From Cyanobacteriota bacterium (GTDB lineage Bacteria > Cyanobacteriota > Cyanobacteriia > PCC-6307 > Cyanobiaceae), in assembly GCA_026389315.1 (NCBI GenBank), contig JAPLIC010000070.1, positions 1-35,611 on the forward strand: a stretch of DNA of 35,611 nucleotides, written 5' to 3'. Positions 1 to 7,086 of the stretch are shown one piece after another; positions within the stretch are counted from its first letter, which is position 1; each line of letters starts with the position of its first letter. The notes beneath the pieces are model-generated. The model did no database searches. It was not told the DNA's origin and worked only from the letters and a program-made list of their open reading frames with translations. Both the position numbers and the translations under genes were made by a program.

Positions 1-151
1 ATATTTTCCATTCAATCAGACTTTGGATTTGTTCAAAGCTGAATTTCTAGTCACCGTATCCGGTGGCTTTTTTTGCGTTCTTTTGGGCAATCCCTTGGCG
101 GCTTGGCGCTCCCGGCGACACCTGAAACCGTTTTGGTTGGCGGTATTCAGT

Positions 152-895
152 TCAGGCTGGAGACAGATTGAGATCAGCATAGTTTTTAATTCCTATGTAG
201 TTGCCGCTATCCGTCTCGGGATTTCCCTCTCTCTGACTAAAGATTACTTGAAATCCTGCTTCTTTGGCGGCAAAAAGTTCGGATTTGCGATCACTGATAA
301 AGACTATTTCCCCTGGATTCGTATCTAGAGCCTCGGCTATTTTCGTGTAGCTTTTATTGATTTGTTTGCTGCCTATATTTGTATCAAACCAATGAAAAAA
401 AAGATTGCTCAGGTCTCCATGGCTGCTATGTTGATAGAGTAGTATTTGCGCGTTGATTGAACCTGACGAGTAAACAGATAGTTTCAGTCCCGCTTCCCGC
501 CATCGTCCAAGAGCCTCGGGAACATCTGCATAAAGAGGGGCTTTCAAGAGGCCCTGATCGTAGCCTTGGCGCCAAATCAGTCCCTGAAGTTCTTTTAGTG
601 GTGTGAGCTTGCGGTCGTTTTCGATCAGCCACCATAGATATCTAACGGCGGCTTTGGAGTCCTTTTCGCAATATCTTTGCCTCAGGGATGCGGCCTGCGG
701 GTCGCAGTCTTGATCCCAGGCCTCAAAGACCTGATTAAGGAGCTTCTGAACGATTGGATTCTCTACCTGATCAGCCAGATATCCAGGCATTTGTTGCTTC
801 GCATAGGGAAACAGGACGTCTCCGACAAAGCTGACAGGGCAAGTGGTGCCCTCGATATCGAGCAACACATGTTGGAGGCCTGTGATTGTGATCAT
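152..895 (-). CDS. mtnC: Enolase-phosphatase E1 (acireductone synthase)
   Basis: A HAD-superfamily enzyme of methionine salvage. It enolises and dephosphorylates 2,3-diketo-5-methylthiopentyl-1-phosphate to give the acireductone. The 247-residue product has the MtnC nucleophile motif DIEGTT at residues 13-18, the second HAD motif SSGS at 143-146, a lysine in SKQINKSY near 181, and an ISDRKSE acidic motif at 200-206. An upstream in-frame ATG at 946 would add 17 residues lying inside mtnB. I chose the ATG at 895 because the family begins just before DIEGTT and because it overlaps the mtnB stop as ATGA, implying translational coupling. The gene is clearly AT-richer by eye than mtnB. Function is confident from motifs and from the MtnB neighbour. 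Confidence 0.93.
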   Translation of the reverse strand: MITITGLQHVLLDIEGTTCPVSFVGDVLFPYAKQQMPGYLADQVENPIVQKLLNQVFEAWDQDCDPQAASLRQRYCEKDSKAAVRYLWWLIENDRKLTPLKELQGLIWRQGYDQGLLKAPLYADVPEALGRWREAGLKLSVYSSGSINAQILLYQHSSHGDLSNLFFHWFDTNIGSKQINKSYTKIAEALDTNPGEIVFISDRKSELFAAKEAGFQVIFSQREGNPETDSGNYIGIKNYADLNLSPA

Positions 896-1608
896 GGTGT
901 GATCACCCCTGCGTTGTAAATGCTCCTCAGTTGGAGCTCGCGCCAATGCTGCTCCAGTAAAAACTCCAGGATTTCCAGATGGCGTTTTGCCATGGCCAAG
1001 TCGTCTCCCCAGGCGTAAAGGCCATGGCCACTGATCAAGATGCCAAAGGGTGCATCGGCTAAAGAGCTGAGGGCGAGTTGGCTGAGCCGCCCTAAATCCT
1101 GATCATTGGGGAGCACGGGGATCGAAATCTGTTGCTCATGGCTGCGGATTCCTTGCAGCCCTTTCAACATTTCCAGCCCCTTGATCTGAAGTTGCCATCC
1201 CTGCGCGGGTAGGGGTTCTCCCCTGAATTCAGCCAGGCGTGAGAGCAGCGTTGCCGCCTGGGAGTGGGTATGCAGCACGGCTCCGGCCTTCCTTGCCGCC
1301 ACGATCGCCAAATGCAGCAGCGTTTCGGCACTGGCTCGCCCTTCCCCTTCGATCACCGCGCCTTTGTCGTTGACCACGATCAGATCGCGGGGCTTCAGCC
1401 CACCCTTTTCGACCCCACTGGGTGCCATCAACAGGGCAAGGGGTTGGGTCCCCAGTACACAACTGAAGTTGCCGCCGGTGCCATCACACCAGCCGCGCCG
1501 ATCAATGGCCGCCATCACCTCACAGAGCCTTAGGGCCAGATCCTGCTTTGGATCTGGAGCCTCCGTTGAGGGGGCCATCACTGGATTGGCTCGCTGGAGT
1601 TGATCCAC
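892..1608 (-). CDS. mtnB: Methylthioribulose-1-phosphate dehydratase
   Basis: A class II aldolase-fold Zn enzyme that dehydrates methylthioribulose-1-phosphate, the step just before MtnC. The 238-residue protein shows GTGGNFS at 43-49, HTH at 113-115 (two zinc-ligand histidines), the KGLEML segment near 143-148 and a third histidine in SGHGLYAWG at 195. A second in-frame ATG at residue 11 could be the true start, because the first ten residues are not family-typical. It follows mutM after about 50 bp and overlaps mtnC by ATGA. The remaining salvage genes (mtnA, mtnD, mtnN/P) are not in the window. Plants fuse MtnB and MtnC; here they are separate but coupled. Confidence 0.93.
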   Translation of the reverse strand: MDQLQRANPVMAPSTEAPDPKQDLALRLCEVMAAIDRRGWCDGTGGNFSCVLGTQPLALLMAPSGVEKGGLKPRDLIVVNDKGAVIEGEGRASAETLLHLAIVAARKAGAVLHTHSQAATLLSRLAEFRGEPLPAQGWQLQIKGLEMLKGLQGIRSHEQQISIPVLPNDQDLGRLSQLALSSLADAPFGILISGHGLYAWGDDLAMAKRHLEILEFLLEQHWRELQLRSIYNAGVITP

Positions 1609-1660
1609 CGGGTCAGGCGCCTCGCCAATTGCGGTTCATGGGGTGTTGCTGACACTTTGT

Positions 1661-2509
1661 TCAAGTTTGACAGCAAGGGCACCAGTGGCTGCTGCGGCCC
1701 CCCAGCCGTTGCCGTTGGATGGGATTGCCGCAGCGCCGGCAGGGTTGGCCGGAGCGCCGATAGACCCAGGCCTGGCTGCCGTAATTGCCATTGAGGCCCT
1801 TGAGGTCCCTGAAGTCGCTGAAGGTGGTGCCGCCCGCGCCGATGCTGGCCCTCAGCACCTCCACAAGGCACTGTTGCAATTTGGCCAACCGATCGAGCGG
1901 TAGGCAGCCACTGGCGGTATCGGGTCGGATGCCGGCGGCAAACAGGCTTTCATCGGCATAGATGTTGCCGACGCCGGCGATCAGCGACTGATCAAGCAGG
2001 GCATTTTTGATCGCTCTTTTCGAACCCTGCAGCCGCTTTTGCAGATAGTCGGCCGTCATTTGCGGATCGAAGGGTTCCGGGCCCAGGCGTGTCAGACCCG
2101 TGATCACCGTTTCCGGGGGGGTTTGGGGTGGCACCCACCACATCTGGCCAAAGCTGCGGGTGTCGATGAAGCGCAGTTCTGCCCCTGCTGGATTCCAGAA
2201 GCGGACGCGGGTATGGGCACATACGGGAGTTGGCTCGTCGATCCAGAGGAACTGGCCGGTCATGCGCAGATGGACGCCCCAATGACCCGCCTGGCTGCCG
2301 TCCCCATGGCTGAGGTTGGCCATCAGGTATTTGCCCCTTCGCTGCCAGCCCTCAATGAGGCAGCCCCCAAGGGCCAGCTCAAAGAGGGCTGGCGCTTGGG
2401 GGCTGGCAATCGCCCGTTGGCGCAGAACAGCAACCTTGGCGATGGTCATTCCCTGGGTTCTGGACTCCAGACCCAAACGAACGGTTTCAACCTCAGGTAG
2501 TTCGGGCAC
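1661..2509 (-). CDS. mutM: Formamidopyrimidine-DNA glycosylase
   Basis: A base-excision repair enzyme that removes 8-oxoguanine and formamidopyrimidines and nicks the strand by beta,delta-elimination. The 282-residue protein starts MPELPEVETVR, giving the catalytic N-terminal proline and Glu3. It has the conserved lysine in RRGKYL (Lys60), the helix-two-turn-helix segment with DQSLIAGVGNIYADE, and a C-terminal zinc finger with Cys257, Cys260, Cys277 and Cys280. Length is normal for Fpg. It lies 31 bp downstream of psaE on the same strand, so co-transcription is plausible. Placing an oxidative-damage glycosylase behind a photosystem gene makes physiological sense, but that link is inference. 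Confidence 0.96.
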   Translation of the reverse strand: MPELPEVETVRLGLESRTQGMTIAKVAVLRQRAIASPQAPALFELALGGCLIEGWQRRGKYLMANLSHGDGSQAGHWGVHLRMTGQFLWIDEPTPVCAHTRVRFWNPAGAELRFIDTRSFGQMWWVPPQTPPETVITGLTRLGPEPFDPQMTADYLQKRLQGSKRAIKNALLDQSLIAGVGNIYADESLFAAGIRPDTASGCLPLDRLAKLQQCLVEVLRASIGAGGTTFSDFRDLKGLNGNYGSQAWVYRRSGQPCRRCGNPIQRQRLGGRSSHWCPCCQT

Positions 2510-2540
2510 AGGGATTGACGTTGTTACCCGAGGGGGAGCC

Positions 2541-2750
2541 TCAGGCTTTGACCAGTTCGCTTTCGGCGAAGTTGTTGGTATTGATGCCGCCTTCGGAGCC
2601 GCTATAACCGTTGTAGTTCACCTTGTCAAAGCGCACAACGACGGGATAGCGAATCCCAGAAGTATCGACGGATGCCACCGTGCCTACTTCGTTGAACCAG
2701 TAGGACTCGGGGCGTTTGATCCGTACTTTGTCGCCGCGGGAGATGGCCAT
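2541..2750 (-). CDS. psaE: Photosystem I reaction centre subunit IV
   Basis: A small stromal-side PSI subunit with an SH3-like fold that helps dock ferredoxin and supports cyclic electron flow. The 69-residue product begins [18 protein letters not shown] and carries the typical GTVASVD and [12 protein letters not shown] beta-strand segments and the [11 protein letters not shown]-terminal region. An upstream ATG would add ten residues ([10 protein letters not shown]), which is not typical of PsaE, so I used the ATG at 2750. Transcription runs away from the plus-strand gene at 2910. I could not pick a convincing -35/-10 pair in the GC-rich 159-bp divergent spacer. Confidence 0.96.
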   Translation of the reverse strand: MAISRGDKVRIKRPESYWFNEVGTVASVDTSGIRYPVVVRFDKVNYNGYSGSEGGINTNNFAESELVKA

Positions 2751-2909
2751 CGCTGGGCAGAGGGTCGGGTGGCTTTCCAACCGAGCTTACCCCTGCAGGT
2801 TGGCCTTACCCCCCAGGGGTGTCACGTTTCGTCGCTCGCCCGGCTGGCTGCCGCAGCCAGGGATCGCCGGGGCCCATGGCAGCATCCCAATCCCTTGCCC
2901 CGTTGGCCC

Positions 2910-3983
2910 ATGTCTGCCGTTGAGGGCCCTGCCGTGGGCCCATTGCTTCAAGAGCATGCCGGCGACGCTCCGCTGATTGACCTGGATCTGCCGGATCCCG
3001 AGCGGGACGACATCAGCGTGATGGAGTTTCACGCCCGCCTGGAGGCGGCCTGGGCGGTCTGTGACCGCTTTGACCTGCAGACCGAAATCTGGCGGGGCCG
3101 CATTCTCTGTGCTGTCCGCGACCGCGAGCGTCGCGGCGGCGAAGGCCGGGGCACTGGCTTTTTGCAATGGCTGCGCGAGCGGGAGATCAGCAAGACCCGG
3201 GCCTATGGCCTGATCCAGCTGGCTGAATCGGCCGACGCCATGCTCGGCGATGGCGTGCTCGAACTCGCCAGCGTCAACCAATTCTCGAAGCGTGCCTTTC
3301 TGGAAACATCCCAGGCGGATCCTGAGGTGCAGCAGATGATTGGCGAGGCGGCCAATGGGGGCCAGCAAATCACCCGCAAGCAGGTGCGCCGTCTCACCGA
3401 CGAGTTCACGGCGGCGACCAGCCCCCTGTTGCCCGAGGAGATTCGCCAGCGCACCGCCGAAAACCTGCTGCCCCCTCGGGCGGTGGCGCCCCTGGTCAAG
3501 GAGCTGGCCAAGTTGCCGGAAGCCCAGCAGGAAGATCTGCGCCGGGCCCTGCGGGAAGAACCGGAACTGGAGCGCGTCAAGGATGTGACCCTCACGGCCC
3601 GCTGGCTCGACAAGGCGGCCCAGGCCGCCCTGGCCGTAAGGGCGTTCCAGCAGGGCAACCTGGATTTTGAGAAGGCGATTCAGGAGGCCCAGCGGCTCGA
3701 TGCCCTCGGCCTGCTGGCCGACGCGGTGGGTCAAGCCCAGGCCCTGGAAAGTGCCGTTCTCAAGTTGCACACCAGCTGGCGGCGGCTGGGGGGACTGCAG
3801 GAGCGGCTGTGGGTGGAAAGTGGCAGCAGCACACCCCATTTGCGGGAGTTGCTCACCGCTTTGCAGAGTTTGAGCGGCAGCACCCTGCGGGTGTCGTTGG
3901 GGGAGTTGGCGGGGGGGAAAAGGCTGCGGTTGCAGTTGGTGGAGGAGGCGCCGGATCGGCTGGAGGGCCCGCCGCTGCCTTGA
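2910..3983 (+). CDS. Conserved-looking cyanobacterial protein of unknown function
   Basis: A 357-residue soluble protein that I cannot assign a function. The N-terminus is acidic and variable. Residues around 40-130 form a helical block containing WLREREISKTRAYGLIQLAE, which reads like a helix-turn-helix of the kind seen in ParB/KorB-type DNA-binding proteins. The remainder is predicted alpha-helical, rich in Glu, Arg, Leu and Ala, and ends with a short beta-rich segment (LRVSLGELAGGKRLRLQLV). There is no signal peptide or membrane segment. The open frame continues upstream to 2316, but that part is antisense to psaE and mutM, so I start at the ATG at 2910; a slightly earlier start is possible. 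recQ follows after 48 bp, so a role near DNA is possible but unproven. Confidence 0.75.
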   Translation: MSAVEGPAVGPLLQEHAGDAPLIDLDLPDPERDDISVMEFHARLEAAWAVCDRFDLQTEIWRGRILCAVRDRERRGGEGRGTGFLQWLREREISKTRAYGLIQLAESADAMLGDGVLELASVNQFSKRAFLETSQADPEVQQMIGEAANGGQQITRKQVRRLTDEFTAATSPLLPEEIRQRTAENLLPPRAVAPLVKELAKLPEAQQEDLRRALREEPELERVKDVTLTARWLDKAAQAALAVRAFQQGNLDFEKAIQEAQRLDALGLLADAVGQAQALESAVLKLHTSWRRLGGLQERLWVESGSSTPHLRELLTALQSLSGSTLRVSLGELAGGKRLRLQLVEEAPDRLEGPPLP

Positions 3984-4031
3984 GTCCCTGGCTCGCTCTG
4001 GCGCATAGCTGGCCACAGGTGGTGGAGCGCT

Positions 4032-5558
4032 ATGGTCCGGTGGCACCATCTATGGGGTTGGCCGCCGGTGGATCGCCTCAGCGAAGCCCTGCGGCGCCAC
4101 TTCGGCTGGGACCACTTCCGCCCCGGCCAACGGCAGGTGGTGGAGGCCCTGCTGGCTGGGCAGGATTGTCTGGCGGTGTTACCCACCGGGGCGGGGAAAT
4201 CCCTTTGCTATCAACTGCCTGCCCTGGTGCGTCAGGGGCTGGTGGTGGTGATTTCGCCCCTGGTGGCGCTGATGCAGGACCAGGTGCGTCAGTTGCGGCG
4301 CCATGGCATTGCCGCCGCCTGTTGGCACCAGGGGCTCGATCTGCAGCGGCGGCAGCAGCTGCAGCAGGGCTTGAACGATCAAAGTCTGAGGGTTCTCTAT
4401 CTCTCACCCGAACGGCTCCAGGTGGAAGCCACCCGCCGTCTGCTCGAAGAGATCCACGCCACGGGGCGGTTGGTGGCCCTGGCGGTGGACGAGGCCCATT
4501 GCATCAGTGCCTGGGGCCACGATTTCCGGCCCCACTACAGGCGCCTTGGCGAACTGCGCCGCCTCTGCCCGGGGGTGCCGATGGTGGCCCTCAGTGCTAC
4601 GGCGGCCCCCCAGGTGCGCGCCGACATCATTCGTCTGCTGCAGCTGCGTCGGCCTGAGGTGTTGGTGCGCTCCGCTCGCCGCAGCAACCTCACCTACGCG
4701 ATGAGGCGCCGCTCAGAGCAGCCCTTGGCCGAGGTGTTGAACGCTGTGGCCGAGGCTCGGGGCGCCGTCCTCATCTATGCCCGTACCCGTTTGGCGGTGG
4801 AGGAATGGTCGACGCGGCTGGCCCAGGCGGGTCTCGCCGCCATTCCTTATCACGCCGGCATGGATCCCGAAAGTCGCCAGTTGGCCCTGGAGCATTTCCA
4901 GAACCAACCGCGCCCGGTGCTGGTCGCGACCGTGGCCTTTGGCATGGGGGTGGATCGGGCCGATGTGGGCCTGGTGCTGCATTTGACCCTGCCCGCCAGT
5001 GTCGAGGGGTACCTGCAGGAATCGGGGCGGGCGGGCCGCGATGGTCAACCAGCCCATTGTTTGGTGTTGTTCGCCGCTGCCGATCGGGTCAGCTTGGGCT
5101 GGGCGATGCGGGCGGCGAGCCAGCAGCTGAGCGCCGCAGAGCGCCTGCAGGAAAGGGAGCGACTCGAACTGGCCCAACGACAGCTGCGACGCATGGAGGC
5201 CGTGGCCGAGGGGTCGGGCTGCCGTGAGCAGGCCCTGTTGCTGGCCGTTGGTGAGCTGGCGCCCCCCTGTCACCGCTGCGACAACTGCCAGCGCCATCCG
5301 GCCACCGTGGATTGGTCCGAGCCCGCGGCGCGGGTCCTGACGGCATTGGAAGGCGGTCGGGGGCGGGACCTGCGCCAACTGGTCGAGGGCCTGGCCAAGG
5401 ACCATGGCCAAAACCAGGAAACCTGGGGCTGGTTGGCGCGGCGCTTGGTGCAGGAGGAACTCATCCGCGAGAGCGACGACGGTCGCCAGCAGCTTTGGTT
5501 GCGCACGTTGGGCCAGAACTACCTGCGATCTCCCTGGCCCCTGCGCTGGTCGGCCTGA
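4032..5558 (+). CDS. recQ: ATP-dependent DNA helicase RecQ
   Basis: A 3'-5' superfamily 2 helicase for recombination and stalled-fork repair. The 508-residue protein has Walker A TGAGKS at 52-57, DEAH at 153-156 followed by the RecQ aromatic-rich loop (CISAWGHDFRPHY), SATA at 188-191 and motif VI QESGRAGRDG at 329-338. The RecQ zinc-binding cysteines are Cys397, Cys413, Cys416 and Cys419. A shortened winged-helix region follows and the protein ends without an HRDC domain. It is therefore shorter than E. coli RecQ (about 610 residues). The start could also be at Val13 or nearby; the first twelve residues are not diagnostic. It is convergent with the LysM gene. Confidence 0.94.
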   Translation: MVRWHHLWGWPPVDRLSEALRRHFGWDHFRPGQRQVVEALLAGQDCLAVLPTGAGKSLCYQLPALVRQGLVVVISPLVALMQDQVRQLRRHGIAAACWHQGLDLQRRQQLQQGLNDQSLRVLYLSPERLQVEATRRLLEEIHATGRLVALAVDEAHCISAWGHDFRPHYRRLGELRRLCPGVPMVALSATAAPQVRADIIRLLQLRRPEVLVRSARRSNLTYAMRRRSEQPLAEVLNAVAEARGAVLIYARTRLAVEEWSTRLAQAGLAAIPYHAGMDPESRQLALEHFQNQPRPVLVATVAFGMGVDRADVGLVLHLTLPASVEGYLQESGRAGRDGQPAHCLVLFAAADRVSLGWAMRAASQQLSAAERLQERERLELAQRQLRRMEAVAEGSGCREQALLLAVGELAPPCHRCDNCQRHPATVDWSEPAARVLTALEGGRGRDLRQLVEGLAKDHGQNQETWGWLARRLVQEELIRESDDGRQQLWLRTLGQNYLRSPWPLRWSA

Positions 5559-5561
5559 AAC

Positions 5562-5578
5562 AGGGGGCCCTTCCCCCT
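5562..5578 (+). terminator. Short GC hairpin after recQ
   Basis: Four bases after the recQ stop, AGGGGG (5562-5567) can pair with CCCCCT (5573-5578) across a five-base loop. There is no T-run behind it, so it is not a textbook intrinsic terminator, though such runs are often missing in GC-rich cyanobacteria. Confidence 0.3.
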
Positions 5579-5612
5579 TGGGCCTAGTGGGCAGATCGAC
5601 AACACTGGGCTG

Positions 5613-5681
5613 GCCAGTGCTTGTCTAGCCAGTGCTGGGCGAGCCAGTTCTGGGCTAGCCAGTGCTGGCATTGCCAGTTCC
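5613..5681. repeat. Tandem array, five units with an exact 15-bp period
   Basis: In the recQ/LysM convergent spacer the core GCCAGTGCT or a close variant (GCCAGTTCT, GCCAGTTCC) begins at 5613, 5628, 5643, 5658 and 5673, so the spacing is exactly 15 bases each time. The bases between cores are also partly conserved (for example CTGGGCTA before several cores). Neither neighbouring gene reads through it. Function is unknown. See the related arrays at 9176 and 14565. Confidence 0.85.
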
Positions 5682-5714
5682 GCTGATTCGTGAATTTAGG
5701 TGGTGATTAGGCCC

Positions 5715-6998
5715 TTAAAGCCGACTTTGACGGCAGCGGTCATTGACCAATTTCACCTCGAAATTGGCACGCGGATCTTCCCAGGTTTTCCAGTCGCCGT
5801 TGGAGCTGGTGGCATTCATTTTGCGGGCGCTGCAGTTGATCGCCAGGTACAGCGTTTCACCCTTGTTGCTGATGGTGGGGGCCACCAGGCTGCCGCCCAT
5901 CGGTTGCCAATTGGCCCAGTCCACTTGCAGGGGACCATAGGGACGCCAGTCCGTGCGGCTTGACGCCTCCGCAGGCAAGACCGAACTGACCGGTGCCTGG
6001 CTCGCCCGGGCCACGCTGGCCCTGGGTGCCGGAGCGGTAATGACGGGTTTGGCCACTACCGGTGTGGCTATCACCGGTGTGGCCGCTACCGGTGTGGCCA
6101 CTACCGGCCTGGTAACCACCGGTCTGGCCACTACTGGACTTGCCACGACCGGGTTGGCCATGGCGGTGGTTCCGGTCGCCGGTCGGGTCTGGGGAAAGGT
6201 GACCGTGCTGGGAGCGTCTGCCTGTGGAACGGTGGCCCGTGGAACAGCCACCACGGCTGGCGCGACCACCGGGGCCGTTGTCGCCCGTGGGCTGGTTTCG
6301 GGGCCAGGGGCCACGGAACGGCTGGGGAGGGCCTCGCCGCTGGGGGCGGGGCTGCTGCTGCGTTGGGATGGGGCGACGGGGGCGGCGCTGGTTGGCGGGT
6401 TGCCCTTGAGGCGCAGGCGCATGCCCACTTCGACATGGTCGGCATCCTGGAGGCCATTGATGGCCACCAAACGGCTCATGGGCACGCCATAGCCCTCGGC
6501 AATGGTGGAGAGATTCTGCCCGGGTTGGACCACGTGCTCGCTGGCCCCCTTGCGGTAGCTGGAGGGGCCGTCAGCGGAGCGGGAGCTGGCCACGGCAATG
6601 GCTTTCACCCGCAGGGTGCTGCCGGTTTCGACGTGGTCGGCGTTGCTGAGATCGTTCAGCCGCACCAATTCATTGATGCTCATGCCATGGCGATCGGCGA
6701 TCTCCGAAAGGGTTTCGCCGTCCTTGACGGTCACCTTGGTGGTCTTCGTGTTTGACGAGGTGCTGGCTCCCTTGGCCCGGCCTGAGCTGGAGACGGAGTT
6801 GGGCACGGTCAGCTTGCTGCCCGATTCGACGTGGTCGGGATTGGTGATGCCATTGAGCTTCATCAGCCTGGTCATGCTGATGCCGAGGCGATCGGCGATC
6901 TGGGAGAGGGTTTCCCCTGGCTGAACCGTGACTTCTGCCGCCAGGCCTGGAAGGGGCAGCACCACGGCAATGGCCAGGGCAACAAGGCGGCGGCGCAT
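5715..6998 (-). CDS. Secreted protein with three LysM domains
   Basis: A predicted exported peptidoglycan-binding protein of 427 residues. A signal peptide with an RRR n-region and a hydrophobic core spans residues 1-20, with likely cleavage after GLA. Three LysM domains follow at about 23-65, 88-131 and 155-198, each with a GETLS/GQNLS-type start and a (N/A)DHVE(S/T/V)G end. Residues 200-345 form a long Ala/Pro/Val/Thr-rich linker containing eight tandem five-residue VVAxP-type repeats at 284-323. The last 80 residues form a compact tryptophan-rich domain (TDWRPYGPLQVDWANWQPM) with two cysteines. No catalytic domain is visible, so it probably anchors to or organises the wall rather than cutting it. 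It is convergent with recQ. Confidence 0.88.
   Translation of the reverse strand: MRRRLVALAIAVVLPLPGLAAEVTVQPGETLSQIADRLGISMTRLMKLNGITNPDHVESGSKLTVPNSVSSSGRAKGASTSSNTKTTKVTVKDGETLSEIADRHGMSINELVRLNDLSNADHVETGSTLRVKAIAVASSRSADGPSSYRKGASEHVVQPGQNLSTIAEGYGVPMSRLVAINGLQDADHVEVGMRLRLKGNPPTSAAPVAPSQRSSSPAPSGEALPSRSVAPGPETSPRATTAPVVAPAVVAVPRATVPQADAPSTVTFPQTRPATGTTAMANPVVASPVVARPVVTRPVVATPVAATPVIATPVVAKPVITAPAPRASVARASQAPVSSVLPAEASSRTDWRPYGPLQVDWANWQPMGGSLVAPTISNKGETLYLAINCSARKMNATSSNGDWKTWEDPRANFEVKLVNDRCRQSRL
6030..6149 (-). repeat. In-frame 15-bp tandem repeat (8 units) in the LysM gene
   Basis: Eight consecutive 15-bp units encode the pentapeptides VVASP, VVARP, VVTRP, VVATP, VAATP, VIATP, VVAKP and VITAP in the linker of the LysM protein. 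The DNA units are similar but not identical (ACCGGTGTGGCCACT-like on the plus strand). Copy number could vary between strains without breaking the frame. Confidence 0.9.
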
Positions 6999-7051
6999 GG
7001 GTTGGGTGAGCAGTTGCCGGCACGTTAAGGGTCCTGCCCACTCCTAACCAG

Positions 7052-7082
7052 CCCCCCCCACCGGCGCCGACGTCCAGGGGGG
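7052..7082 (-). terminator. Possible terminator after the aldehyde dehydrogenase gene
   Basis: Directly beyond the stop codon of the minus-strand dehydrogenase gene, a C-run (7052-7059) can pair with GGGGGG (7077-7082) across a GC-rich loop that is itself partly self-complementary (GGCGCC). There is no T-run. It sits between two genes of the same orientation and may separate their transcripts. Confidence 0.3.
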
Positions 7083-7086
7083 ACTC

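Noticed and set aside
23..328. Plus-strand 101-codon frame at the left edge
   Set aside because: Mostly antisense to mtnC with no recognisable features; bases 1-151 show no credible gene of their own.
2316..2909. Upstream part of the open frame leading into the unknown protein at 2910
   Set aside because: It is antisense to mutM and psaE and low in conserved features; the family-like sequence begins after the ATG at 2910.
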